Shown in pieces: positions 18,871-29,666 of a stretch of 64,000 bases of DNA. Below the pieces are notes generated by a model that did not search any database, was not told where the DNA came from, and saw nothing but the letters and a program-made list of their open reading frames with translations. Origin of the DNA: Brasenia schreberi (taxonomy: Eukaryota > Streptophyta > Magnoliopsida > Nymphaeales > Cabombaceae); NCBI GenBank assembly GCA_036023115.1, contig JAYKKT010000076.1, positions 310,001 to 374,000 of the forward strand, read 5' to 3'. The position numbers and the translations under genes were made by a program. Position 1 is the first letter of the stretch; each line of letters starts with the position of its first letter.

Positions 18871-20040
18871 TCCGAACTTCCTGAAATTCGCAAGATCCTT
18901 GACTTATGCAAAGATTGGGGATTTTTAGAAATAAGCTTAACCCATAGTGTGTGCATAAGCATCATGCATCACACTCTCAAATCATACATGTGCATCGAGT
19001 CTAGACATCATCTTAGAACTTGAATTCAGGGTTTTGTAAAACCAAAGGGGCAATGAAAGTCGACCCCCTAAGTATCGAGCCTTCGTAGACAGGTCTCCAT
19101 ACAAATCAAATCCAACACCTTCAAGGCAAATTTCAAAAGAAATGAAAATCTCGAAAAAGGGTTAGCATTTCACAAAAGCCTTTTCAAAAATTCCTTTTGA
19201 TAAAAACCTTCCATGCATTGCAATTCATGCATTGTCTGCTTGACTTGATCAAATGAAGATGTTGTTCATACTAAATGTGCCATACATCTTCGAAAACTCT
19301 TTTGGCATGTGAAAGGAATCACTAAGCCAAAAGAAAAATCGTGCTTGGCCTTGCTGTAGGCCCTAAAAATTCGAGACATCATCTCCCATGAAAAGGGGAA
19401 TGATTCATTGAAGCACTCATTTGAAAACCCTATCTTAAACAGGTAGGCAAAATGGTAGCCCCTTTCAATAGAGTATGAGTTTCAAAACTCAAGACTCAAT
19501 TAATGGACAAGCCCTGTATCATGTGGCTGAAGTGCCTCTGTGAGACACACTCCCCATACTTGATCAAATGCCCCATGAAGGCACGAATTTTCAAAATGAA
19601 TTCTAAAAACCCTGCTTGACCAAAATCAAGTATAGGAAACATATTTCAAATCAAAAGGGCTGGTATAAAACCATCTTCATACACAAAGGGAGGATTTCCC
19701 AAAATTGCTTTCTCAAAAGGGGTCAAAATTTCGAAAATATAACCCTACATATGGCTTTGAAAAGAAAGATTTTCAACTTCTGGTTAAAACCTTGATTGTG
19801 TTAGGATAAAGAACATGAATCTCACGATGAAATATGAAGACCATGTCAAAACTAAAACCTGATGGCCATGACGATCACTTAGGGTTGGTTATGTTTTCAA
19901 TCCTTGAGCAAAAAGTATCATGATCATGTTAGAAAAATCGTGGAAGTGCATGGACATGAACATACCATTGTCCATCCATAATCCTTTTGAAAAGCCATGG
20001 CCCTTCACCATGTGGCCATGCGAAATTTCCCTCAAGCTAG
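18871..20040 (+). pseudogene. Decayed pol relic, D copy 1
   Basis: Collinear nucleotide matches to A/B pol, full of stops and indels. 18871-18925 matches the pol N-terminal region, 19041-19110 the segment after RT (SQRGIEVDPSK), 19330-19590 RNase H (EKTCLALVWA through QALADYVADF), 19815-19975 the integrase zinc region and 19985-20020 the WPFTMW segment. The RT catalytic core is missing. It cannot encode an enzyme. It shows D descends from an autonomous Tat element. Confidence 0.72.
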
Positions 20041-21647
20041 GGGCATTTTTAAATATAGCCCCTAGACACCTTCCATGAAGAAACGAATTTCATAGAATGC
20101 ATCTCCTTCTTGACTTGTGAGATACATTTCATATGTTCACTCTTGCATAAAATCGTGTATTTCCATTTTGAAACACATGGAGTGCATAGCATGCATCATA
20201 TTCATATCATATCACCCCAAAGAAAGCCCAAGAGGTGGGCAAACCTGAGTAGGAATGTCCCCATGTCTTCAAAAAGGGCAACAAAAATCGAAAATTTGTT
20301 GATGTTGTGGGTAGAAATTAGCAAAACCCCGAAAATGCCCGAATATTCAAAAGGGTTTATGTTAAATTCCTTTTTCAAAAGGATTTTGGAAAAAATCGAA
20401 CTCCTTTGAAACTTCTTGAAAGAAGGATCAAAGTTGATTGTATAGCCCTGAATGGAGGAATTTATACTTTTCGAAAAGTAGAGTCTTCCAAAAACAAATT
20501 GGCGATATTTCAAAGAACCCTGGCTTACAAGATTAAGCCCTGTTCAAAATATCAAAATATTTTCGAATAGCAGATGCTATTAAGAAATAGGACGATCTCG
20601 TTTGAATCGAGTAACCAAAGGGATAAGCCTTCCCCCATTCTACTTTCTCTCCAAAAAGGAAAATTGGCTGTGTTCAAAAGAAAGAAAGAGAAAATCGAGA
20701 ATACAAAAACTCCTCCGAAAGAGGTCTTCTCGTTTCAAAGAAAAAGGAGATATAAAAATACTCCTCCCAAAGAGGTCTTCCCTTCATAAACAGGGAATAC
20801 AAAAACTCCTCCAAAGAGCTGCTCTCCTTTAAAAGAAAAGAGGGATTAATGAAAAAATACTCCCAAAGGGAGACCCTCTATGAAAAAAAGAAACAAAAAG
20901 CCAAAAGCTCAAAGAGCGATTTTCCGACTCTTTGCCTAAAACCACGGGACGCTTCAGAAGGGACCGTGGTATCTCTTTCCCGTATCCCTACGGCTTATCC
21001 CCAAGGAAAAAGGTTCAAATTTGCGAAAATCCTAAAGTACGAATAAAATCGGCTTATTTGGATTTCATTTTGTTTGAGAACTCGACTTTGTTTTGTAGGA
21101 AATGGAACTTTGAAATGTTTTCCAAATTTTTCTACCCAAAAAACCTCCACTGAGTAGCAGGTATTGAAACCCGAATAAAGGGAAGTATGAAAAACGGAAG
21201 TCCTTTTTGATACAAGCTAAAAGGAGTTCGTTTTCAAAAAAATTTTCAAGAAAAACCCACGAATGTCAAAAAGACTAGGGTAGAACCTGCTTAGAGCAGA
21301 CAGCCTCAAAAGGCTCTCTCCAAAGTTCGAAAACCCGAAAACGTCTAGAAGACATGGGTAAAACTTGCTCGAAGCAGCCTGCCTCAAAAGGCACTCTTCG
21401 GGCTCAAAACCCCAAAAATAAAAACGTTTTTCTCATGCATGCATCCAAAAATCGTCCATGCATGATCATACATAGGGAAACTTAGGAAAAGTCCCCTTTT
21501 GTTAAAAATCCCCACCTGTGGTAAAAGAAAACAGGGTTTTGCGAAATAAATGGTGTATTCTCGAGAAAATTTGAGAGAAAAACCAAAATGGGGTGTTTCT
21601 TCTTGCCATTATCCAAATACATTTGGATAATGCCAAAGAGGGGCATC
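20041..21647 (+). other. 3' noncoding region of D copy 1
   Basis: No gene. From about 20565 it aligns with the 3' noncoding region of A/B. It contains about four tandem ~53-bp A-rich units, each with a small CCTC/GAGG or CTCCC/GGGAG hairpin (20710-20880). The conserved hairpin lies at 20941-20970. An ~80-bp duplication carries AGCCT-CAAA-AGGCT (21302-21315) and TGCCT-CAAA-AGGCA (21380-21393). For 20041-20560 I see nothing recognisable. Confidence 0.65.
20941..20970 (+). other. Conserved 3' noncoding hairpin, D copy 1
   Basis: ACCACGG/CCGTGGT stem, the same element as in A, B and C. Confidence 0.65.
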
Positions 21648-21659
21648 TGTAAACACCCC
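21590..21659 (+). promoter_or_regulatory. Polypurine tract with bracketing stem-loop, D copy 1
   Basis: Outer pair GGGGTGTTT (21590-21598) with AAACACCCC at the LTR start (21651-21659); a perfect 12-bp stem with 2-nt loop (21607-21632); AAAGAGGGG tract (21635-21643). Relative to A/B the inner stem changes a C-G pair to A-T and repairs their A-C mismatch. Confidence 0.7.
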
Positions 21660-24611
21660 AAATCTTCTATATTTCAAAAACTCTCAAAAACACCAGAAAG
21701 CTCGTTTGAGCCAAAACGATGTCCTGTTTTGAAATGTGAAAACAGGTACAGAAGGCAAAAGAAAAGTCCAGGCAAGAAGAGGATTCGAGCCCAGAATTTC
21801 AGAAGCCACCCCCTGTTCAAAAACGGAAGAAAAAAGAGCCCGTTTGGAGAAAAGCCCGACAGAAGGGTAAAAATGTAATTTGGGTCAAAGAAAAAGCACA
21901 AAGCAGCTCCAAAATGCAGAAAGAAGCCCAGTACCTGAGGAAGTCGACAGAAGTCCGAGACACGTTCCGTCGGAATGAAGAACGGAATCCGTGCGGCAAT
22001 CTGAGTTCGATATCAATAGGAACCGGCTAGAAACCAAAACGGCGGACCGAAACGAACGCCGAAAAAGTCCTGAAAAGCAGAACACCGATCGGAAGAAAGA
22101 CTTGGGGAAGACCCAGGACAGAGTTAGGCGTCCGATGAATCGAAGCCCGCTCGAAACTGACGGTGAAAAGCATCAGAAAGGACCAGAAAACCAAGGAGCA
22201 GAAAAAAGTATGGATTGGGTTTGGATCCAAAAATATCCAGACCCAGATCCAAATTGTGTTTGGATTGGATCTGGATCTCAAAAATCCAAGATCCGAGATC
22301 CGAGATCCAAACCCAAATAAATATTTAGACTGGATCTGGATCTCAAAATATCCGAGATCCGTGATCCAGATCCACATTGAGTTTGGATTGGATCCGGATA
22401 GCCAGACCCAAATCCAAGACCCAATATCCAAGACCCACTTAAAACCTCTATAAATAGAGGTGCTGGGCTTGAAAAAAAGTAGAGGGGAGGCTCAAAGGGG
22501 AGAGGCTTTCACGTGAAAGCTTGGTGGGTGGAGAGAGAAAGAGAGAGAGAGGGAAGCAAGTCAAGAATAGTGGCTTGACTTTCCCCTTTCATGTTTTTTT
22601 TTTTTTACGTGAAACCTTGTTGGCCAAGGGACTTGAGGAAGCTGCACCAACCAAAGAACGTCTCCTACCTTGGCTGGGAGCATGGCGTGGTGGAGCTTGG
22701 CGGCTTGAGCGGCGGCTTGGAGCGGTGTGGCAACCAAGGTAGGTCCCCTAAGCCCTAACCTAACCCATCTTCCCTAACCTCTCTAGACCACCCATCCTAG
22801 CCAAACTTGCCCCTAAAACCACCACCAAAACGGCCAAGTGCTGGCCGTTTTTCACCAAGTCTCCTACCTAAGACCACCACCTAAACACCACCCTAAACAA
22901 CCTCCCTAAACCACCTAAAGTTCGGCCAAGTGCTGGCCGAACTTCCCTTTGAAACTACCTAGCTCGAGCCACCTTGGCTCGAGCCTTTTTCCTCCCCCAT
23001 ACTTACCCAAGTCGACCCAAGACAACCCCGCAACAACCTTGGCCGAACCTTAGAGCAAGTCACTCCTACTCGAGCCACCTTGGCTCGAGTTTCACAAGAC
23101 CTTAACTAAGGCCAAGTGCTGGCCGTGTTCCATACTAAAACCATGCCACTCGAGCCACCTTGGCTCTAGTCTCACAAGACCAAACAAAGGTCATGAACCT
23201 TGGCCGAAATCTCAAAACTTTAGCCAACACCTGACCTAGGACCAGCCAACTCTATCCTATACCTAAACCAAGGCCAAATGCTGGCCTAATACCAAGCCTA
23301 AACTATACCTAAACCAAGACCAAGCGTTGGCCAAATCCCATACAAAAACCCAATCACTCGAGCCAAGGTGACTCGAGTCTTACCTTGCCCAAACCAGCCC
23401 CAACTAGCCCCAAACCCATTGTAGCTTGCAGCTCCCGGAACTCCAAGTCTCTCCAAGCTCTCAAGCTCTCCGGCTTCGCTCCCACATGCCCCGGACTCCA
23501 TAAGAAGAAGGCGGATTCGCCCCTTGTACGATCCTAACTCAAAAGGCTGGAAAGTGTAAGTTGATTTCGATATATATCAAATCCCTTTCTATTCAATTTA
23601 ATTCGTCATATGGGGTTGTAATAACGGAGCATCGTCTCCCCCCGGATGTAATATATGTGCAAAACACACACACGTACACTCGAGCCTTTCCGCTCTTATC
23701 TGCACACTTTTGCACACAAACGGGCCTCAACAACCCATAGGATATAGCCCTATTTATATACATTCAGCTGGGTTTTAAGGTTCAAGTCGTGTGAGTTGTT
23801 TTTCATTTTATACACTCAAAGCACTCACTCACATTGAGCCTTTCCGCTCTTACGTATATATACATATTTCCCTTTCAGTTGGGTTTTAAATTTAAGTTGC
23901 GTGAGTTGCCTTTCAATTTATACACTCAAAGCACTCACTCACATTGAGCCTTCTCGCTCTTATATATATCTATATCTCCCTTCTGCTGCGTTTTACGGTT
24001 CAGTTGCGTGTGTTGCATTTCAATTTATACACAACACCCACGCACACATTGAGCCTTTTCGCTCTTAAGATATAGATATATTTAAATTTCTGCAATTTAC
24101 ATTCAAGTCGTGTGAGTTGCATTCAATTTGGGTTTTCCCTTCTGCTAAGTCTTTAAATTTCGGGTTTTACATTCAAGTTGTGTGAGTTGCATCGCATACT
24201 CGCCATACTCGAGCTAGGTTGCATACCTGCATCGAACAAACCCGAACAAAACGTGCAAACACGCCTAAATGGATAAAATTGAGAGACTTAGGGTCGCCCA
24301 AATCAAAAACTCGCCAAGTGCATGATTTCAAAAGGATTTTCAAACACCTGTTCATTCAAAAATCGATTTTGAGTTTAACTTGTTTTAAACGAAGTCTCTA
24401 AGCGTACAGACTGACCCTTGCGCGTCGGTGCAAGAAGGTCTGCGACGAAAAGATCCCGCTTGCCTACAATTGCCTTTCAAAAAGTCAGATATTTCAAAAA
24501 CTACTTCGCTAGTTTGAGTAAGCTAGCTGGCACGCCCTAAAAGCGAACGTAAGCACGAAAAGGTTCACTTCAGGCCTAAGAACCCGCAAGTGAAAATTTT
24601 CTGTGTCTACA
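21648..24611 (+). repeat. D LTR 2 (central, shared, 2964 bp)
   Basis: Same structure as LTR 1 (TATA 22449-22456, hairpin array about 22828-23379, subrepeats, U5 hairpins). In its left two thirds it shares derived bases with LTR 3. It acts as the 3' LTR of the first unit and the 5' LTR of the second. Confidence 0.93.
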
Positions 24612-24615
24612 GATT

Positions 24616-24633
24616 TGGCACGCCCGGTGGGAC
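24616..24633 (+). promoter_or_regulatory. Primer-binding site, D copy 2
   Basis: Same 18-nt block as at 16609-16626. Confidence 0.75.
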
Positions 24634-24732
24634 TCAGGACTTAAGTAGACTTCAAACAAACAAGTTACACTCAAATTTTTGAAAAAAAGATATTTTCCAA
24701 AAAATCGTGCGTACTTAGAAAATTTGCAGAAA

Positions 24733-26489
24733 ATGGAGCAAAAGCCAAAATCCTCGTCGAGTAAATCAAAAGAGGTTTCTAAGAAAGCCAAAAAACGAGA
24801 AGCAATAGCTGATATACAGGCGATTTTCAAAGAAAAAATGGATGTTTTAAGCAGGGAGCTTAAAACCCATAAATCCCATAGCAGCTCTTCTCGGGCACAC
24901 GAAGATCGTGAAAAGAAAACCGATCTCAAACTCGACGAAGGATGTGAAGTAAAAGGCCAAAACCCAGAAAGGGGCGAGTCCTCCACTCCCACACTTCCAA
25001 AATCCTCGTTCAGTAAATCAAAAGAGGTTTTCAAAACAGCCAAAGAACGAGAAATGCTAGTTGATATATGGGTAACTTTCAAAAAAATGGATGTTTTAAG
25101 CAAGGAGCTTAAAACCCATAAATCCCATAGCAGCTCTTCTCGGGCACATAAAGATTGTGAAAAGAAAACCAAATTCAAAATCGACAAAGGAATTGAGGAA
25201 AAAGCCAAAACCCAGAAAGGGGCGAGTCCTCCACTCCCACAAATCCAAAATTCGAAAATTCCAAAGAAAATTCGAAAAAAGTTGTTTCTGTTTCAAAAAA
25301 TCAAAAAAATCTTGAAAACTTTCAAAAAGACAAAAAAATTGAAAAATCAAACTTTGAAATTTTGAAAAATTCAAGTGAAAGTCCTAAGTCTAGGCACACA
25401 CACAGAGTGGGACATGAAACCCGCACCCCACAAAGAGACGAGAATGAAAAACAGGTAGGTTTCGAAAAGGAACGCCTCGTGAAACCCCAGGGGCTCAAAA
25501 CAGAGTTACCTGGGAAATCAGCCTGCTCTCACCATGAAAAGGTAGACAAGCCACAAAGAGGTATGCCTGAAACCCATCCTTCTCAAAACTCTCTTCTTCA
25601 TATAGGGTCATCACATGCATTGGATAACCCCTCTGCACACACAAACCCACGAAATGTGCCTAGGTTAGAGAATTTTCAAGGTGCGCCAAATATCCCGCAC
25701 CAGCCAAAAGAATTTCAAAAACAAAAACAAAAAGAAGTTGAAAAAATGGTAGACATGGAGACCCCTAATGCATGCATCGACATCTTAGGAGCTCATAACC
25801 CTGCCATAGAAAAACCCACTTCTTCGAGCCTAGTCTTGTACCCTGGAACCAAGATTAGAGCTTTGAAACAAAAAAATCCATCCCTAGGGGCATCACGAGT
25901 TGCACCTAGGGAGCAGGTCAAAAATCTCAAGGGAGCAAGCTTGGCTTCCCTTGAAAAATATGTTTCCCAAACCCAGGACGTGTGGAAACCCAAGTTTTTC
26001 ACCATCCTGAAAAATCCAAAGTTTTTCAAAAAACCAAGCCTGGTTTTCTTCGAGAAACATGTTTTCCAAAATAAAGTTGCGTGGAAGCCCAAATCTTCCA
26101 TTGCCCCGAAATATCCAAAACTCCTCGAGGGACCAAGCACGGCTTCCCTTGAGAAACAAATCTCCCAAACCAGGGTTGTATGGAAGCCCAAGTCTTCCAT
26201 CACCCCAGAATCCAAAATCCCAAAATCGAAAAGGGTATATATCCCCGACATGGACGATTCCATGTTCCAAGGCCATGATTTATATAAAAACTTTTCAAAA
26301 AACAAGAAGTCTTGGAACATGATTCTAAACATGGGATATAAGCCCTACCAGGGCCTGGGAACCCAAAACCAAGGTAGGCTCGAACCTGTCCTACCTCAGG
26401 CCAATCGACAAAAGTATGGATTGGGCTATAGCCCACCCATACCCCCAGAGCCGCCACCTAAGACCATGTGGGTCAAGAGTGCCCTGTAG
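24733..26489 (+). pseudogene. Gag-like ORF of element D, copy 2 (frameshifted)
   Basis: Same as the 16726-18483 ORF except for loss of one G in the A/G run near 25204. The N-terminal part therefore runs off frame and stops at 25365, while the original frame resumes open from 25362 to 26489. Both halves are otherwise unchanged, including the 99-nt repeats and G-patch-like end. The break postdates the dimer or is a sequencing error in a homopolymer-like context. Confidence 0.82.
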
Positions 26490-26876
26490 AACCTCTAAAA
26501 CCCAAAACCCATGTCTTAGACCTATTAATTAGAGTCTGATTCATGAATGTTTTCTTTGTAGGTTCATGGGAAGATCCCTCCTTTTGAAAAAAGCCAAAAA
26601 AATCAGATATTTGCCATAAACCAAAAAAAATTGAAAACCCAAAACAAAATCTCAAAAACATTTGGAAAAATGAAAATTCCAAAAAGAAATTTGTTTTAAA
26701 GCCTTTGGCCATGTATAAAGTCCATTTTCGAAAATTGTAAAAATGCTTTTCGAAAATTGTATATAACTCCCAAAAACCAAAAAAAATCCAAAAAGCTTAT
26801 CTTGAACACCTTTTTGTCTAGAGGTTTTTCAAAATGAAAAGCTCGAGAATCACCAAAGCTAGGAGGAATAAAAACC
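26490..26876 (+). other. D copy 2 spacer after the gag-like ORF
   Basis: Identical by eye to 18484-18870, including the candidate splice acceptor. Confidence 0.5.
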
Positions 26877-28046
26877 TCCGAACTTCCTGAAATTCGCAAG
26901 ATCCTTGACTTATGCAAAGATTGGGGATTTTTAGAAATAAGCTTAACCCATAGTGTGTGCATAAGCATCATGCATCACACTCTCAAATCATACATGTGCA
27001 TCGAGTCTAGACATCATCTTAGAACTTGAATTCAGGGTTTTGTAAAACCAAAGGGGCAATGAAAGTCGACCCCCTAAGTATCGAGCCTTCGTAGACAGGT
27101 CTCCATACAAATCAAATCCAACACCTTCAAGGCAAATTTCAAAAGAAATGAAAATCTCGAAAAAGGGTTAGCATTTCACAAAAGCCTTTTCAAAAATTCC
27201 TTTTGATAAAAACCTTCCATGCATTGCAATTCATGCATTGTCTGCTTGACTTGATCAAATGAAGATGTTGTTCATACTAAATGTGCCATACATCTTCGAA
27301 AACTCTTTTGGCATGTGAAAGGAATCACTAAGCCAAAAGAAAAATCGTGCTTGGCCTTGCTGTAGGCCCTAAAAATTCGAGACATCATCTCCCATGAAAA
27401 GGGGAATGATTCATTGAAGCACTCATTTGAAAACCCTATCTTAAACAGGTAGGCAAAATGGTAGCCCCTTTCAATAGAGTATGAGTTTCAAAACTCAAGA
27501 CTCAATTAATGGACAAGCCCTGTATCATGTGGCTGAAGTGCCTCTGTGAGACACACTCCCCATACTTGATCAAATGCCCCATGAAGGCACGAATTTTCAA
27601 AATGAATTCTAAAAACCCTGCTTGACCAAAATCAAGTATAGGAAACATATTTCAAATCAAAAGGGCTGGTATAAAACCATCTTCATACACAAAGGGAGGA
27701 TTTCCCAAAATTGCTTTCTCAAAAGGGGTCAAAATTTCGAAAATATAACCCTACATATGGCTTTGAAAAGAAAGATTTTCAACTTCTGGTTAAAACCTTG
27801 ATTGTGTTAGGATAAAGAACATGAATCTCACGATGAAATATGAAGACCATGTCAAAACTAAAACCTGATGGCCATGACGATCACTTAGGGTTGGTTATGT
27901 TTTCAATCCTTGAGCAAAAAGTATCATGATCATGTTAGAAAAATCGTGGAAGTGCATGGACATGAACATACCATTGTCCATCCATAATCCTTTTGAAAAG
28001 CCATGGCCCTTCACCATGTGGCCATGCGAAATTTCCCTCAAGCTAG
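26877..28046 (+). pseudogene. Decayed pol relic, D copy 2
   Basis: Same relic as 18871-20040, shifted by 8006 bp, with no difference seen by eye. The decay therefore predates the duplication. Confidence 0.72.
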
Positions 28047-29654
28047 GGGCATTTTTAAATATAGCCCCTAGACACCTTCCATGAAGAAACGAATTTCATA
28101 GAATGCATCTCCTTCTTGACTTGTGAGATACATTTCATATGTTCACTCTTGCATAAAATCGTGTATTTCCATTTTGAAACACATGGAGTGCATAGCATGC
28201 ATCATATTCATATCATATCACCCCAAAGAAAGCCCAAGAGGTGGGCAAACCTGAGTAGGAATGTCCCCATGTCTTCAAAAAGGGCAACAAAAATCGAAAA
28301 TTTGTTGATGTTGTGGGTAGAAATTAGCAAAACCCCGAAAATGCCCGAATATTCAAAAGGGTTTATGTTAAATTCCTTTTTCAAAAGGATTTTGGAAAAA
28401 ATCGAACTCCTTTGAAACTTCTTGAAAGAAGGATCAAAGTTGATTGTATAGCCCTGAATGGAGGAATTTATACTTTTCGAAAAGTAGAGTCTTCCAAAAA
28501 CAAATTGGCGATATTTCAAAGAACCCTGGCTTACAAGATTAAGCCCTGTTCAAAATATCAAAATATTTTCGAATAGCAGATGCTATTAAGAAATAGGACG
28601 ATCTCGTTTGAATCGAGTAACCAAAGGGATAAGCCTTCCCCCATTCTACTTTCTCTCCAAAAAGGAAAATTGGCTGTGTTCAAAAGAAAGAAAGAGAAAA
28701 TCGAGAATACAAAAACTCCTCCGAAAGAGGTCTTCTCGTTTCAAAAGAAAAAGGAGATATAAAAATACTCCTCCCAAAGAGGTCTTCCCTTCATAAACAG
28801 GGAATACAAAAACTCCTCCAAAGAGCTGCTCTCCTTTAAAAGAAAAGAGGGATTAATGAAAAAATACTCCCAAAGGGAGACCCTCTATGAAAAAAAGAAA
28901 CAAAAAGCCAAAAGCTCAAAGAGCGATTTTCCGACTCTTTGCCTAAAACCACGGGACGCTTCAGAAGGGACCGTGGTATCTCTTTCCCGTATCCCTACGG
29001 CTTATCCCCAAGGAAAAAGGTTCAAATTTGCGAAAATCCTAAAGTACGAATAAAATCGGCTTATTTGGATTTCATTTTGTTTGAGAACTCGACTTTGTTT
29101 TGTAGGAAATGGAACTTTGAAATGTTTTCCAAATTTTTCTACCCAAAAAACCTCCACTGAGTAGCAGGTATTGAAACCCGAATAAAGGGAAGTATGAAAA
29201 ACGGAAGTCCTTTTTGATACAAGCTAAAAGGAGTTCGTTTTCAAAAAAATTTTCAAGAAAAACCCACGAATGTCAAAAAGACTAGGGTAGAACCTGCTTA
29301 GAGCAGACAGCCTCAAAAGGCTCTCTCCAAAGTTCGAAAACCCGAAAACGTCTAGAAGACATGGGTAAAACTTGCTCGAAGCAGCCTGCCTCAAAAGGCA
29401 CTCTTCGGGCTCAAAACCCCAAAAATAAAAACGTTTTTCTCATGCATGCATCCAAAAATCGTCCATGCATGATCATACATAGGGAAACTTAGGAAAAGTC
29501 CCCTTTTGTTAAAAATCCCCACCTGTGGTAAAAGAAAACAGGGTTTTGCGAAATAAATGGTGTATTCTCGAGAAAATTTGAGAGAAAAACCAAAATGGGG
29601 TGTTTCTTCTTGCCATTATCCAAATACATTTGGATAATGCCAAAGAGGGGCATC
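28047..29654 (+). other. 3' noncoding region of D copy 2
   Basis: As 20041-21647, with one extra A near 28745. Conserved hairpin 28948-28977; duplicated mini-hairpins at 29309-29322 and 29387-29400. Confidence 0.65.
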
Positions 29655-29666
29655 TGTAAACACCCC
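29597..29666 (+). promoter_or_regulatory. Polypurine tract with bracketing stem-loop, D copy 2
   Basis: Outer pair 29597-29605 / 29658-29666, inner stem 29614-29639, AAAGAGGGG 29642-29650. Confidence 0.7.
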
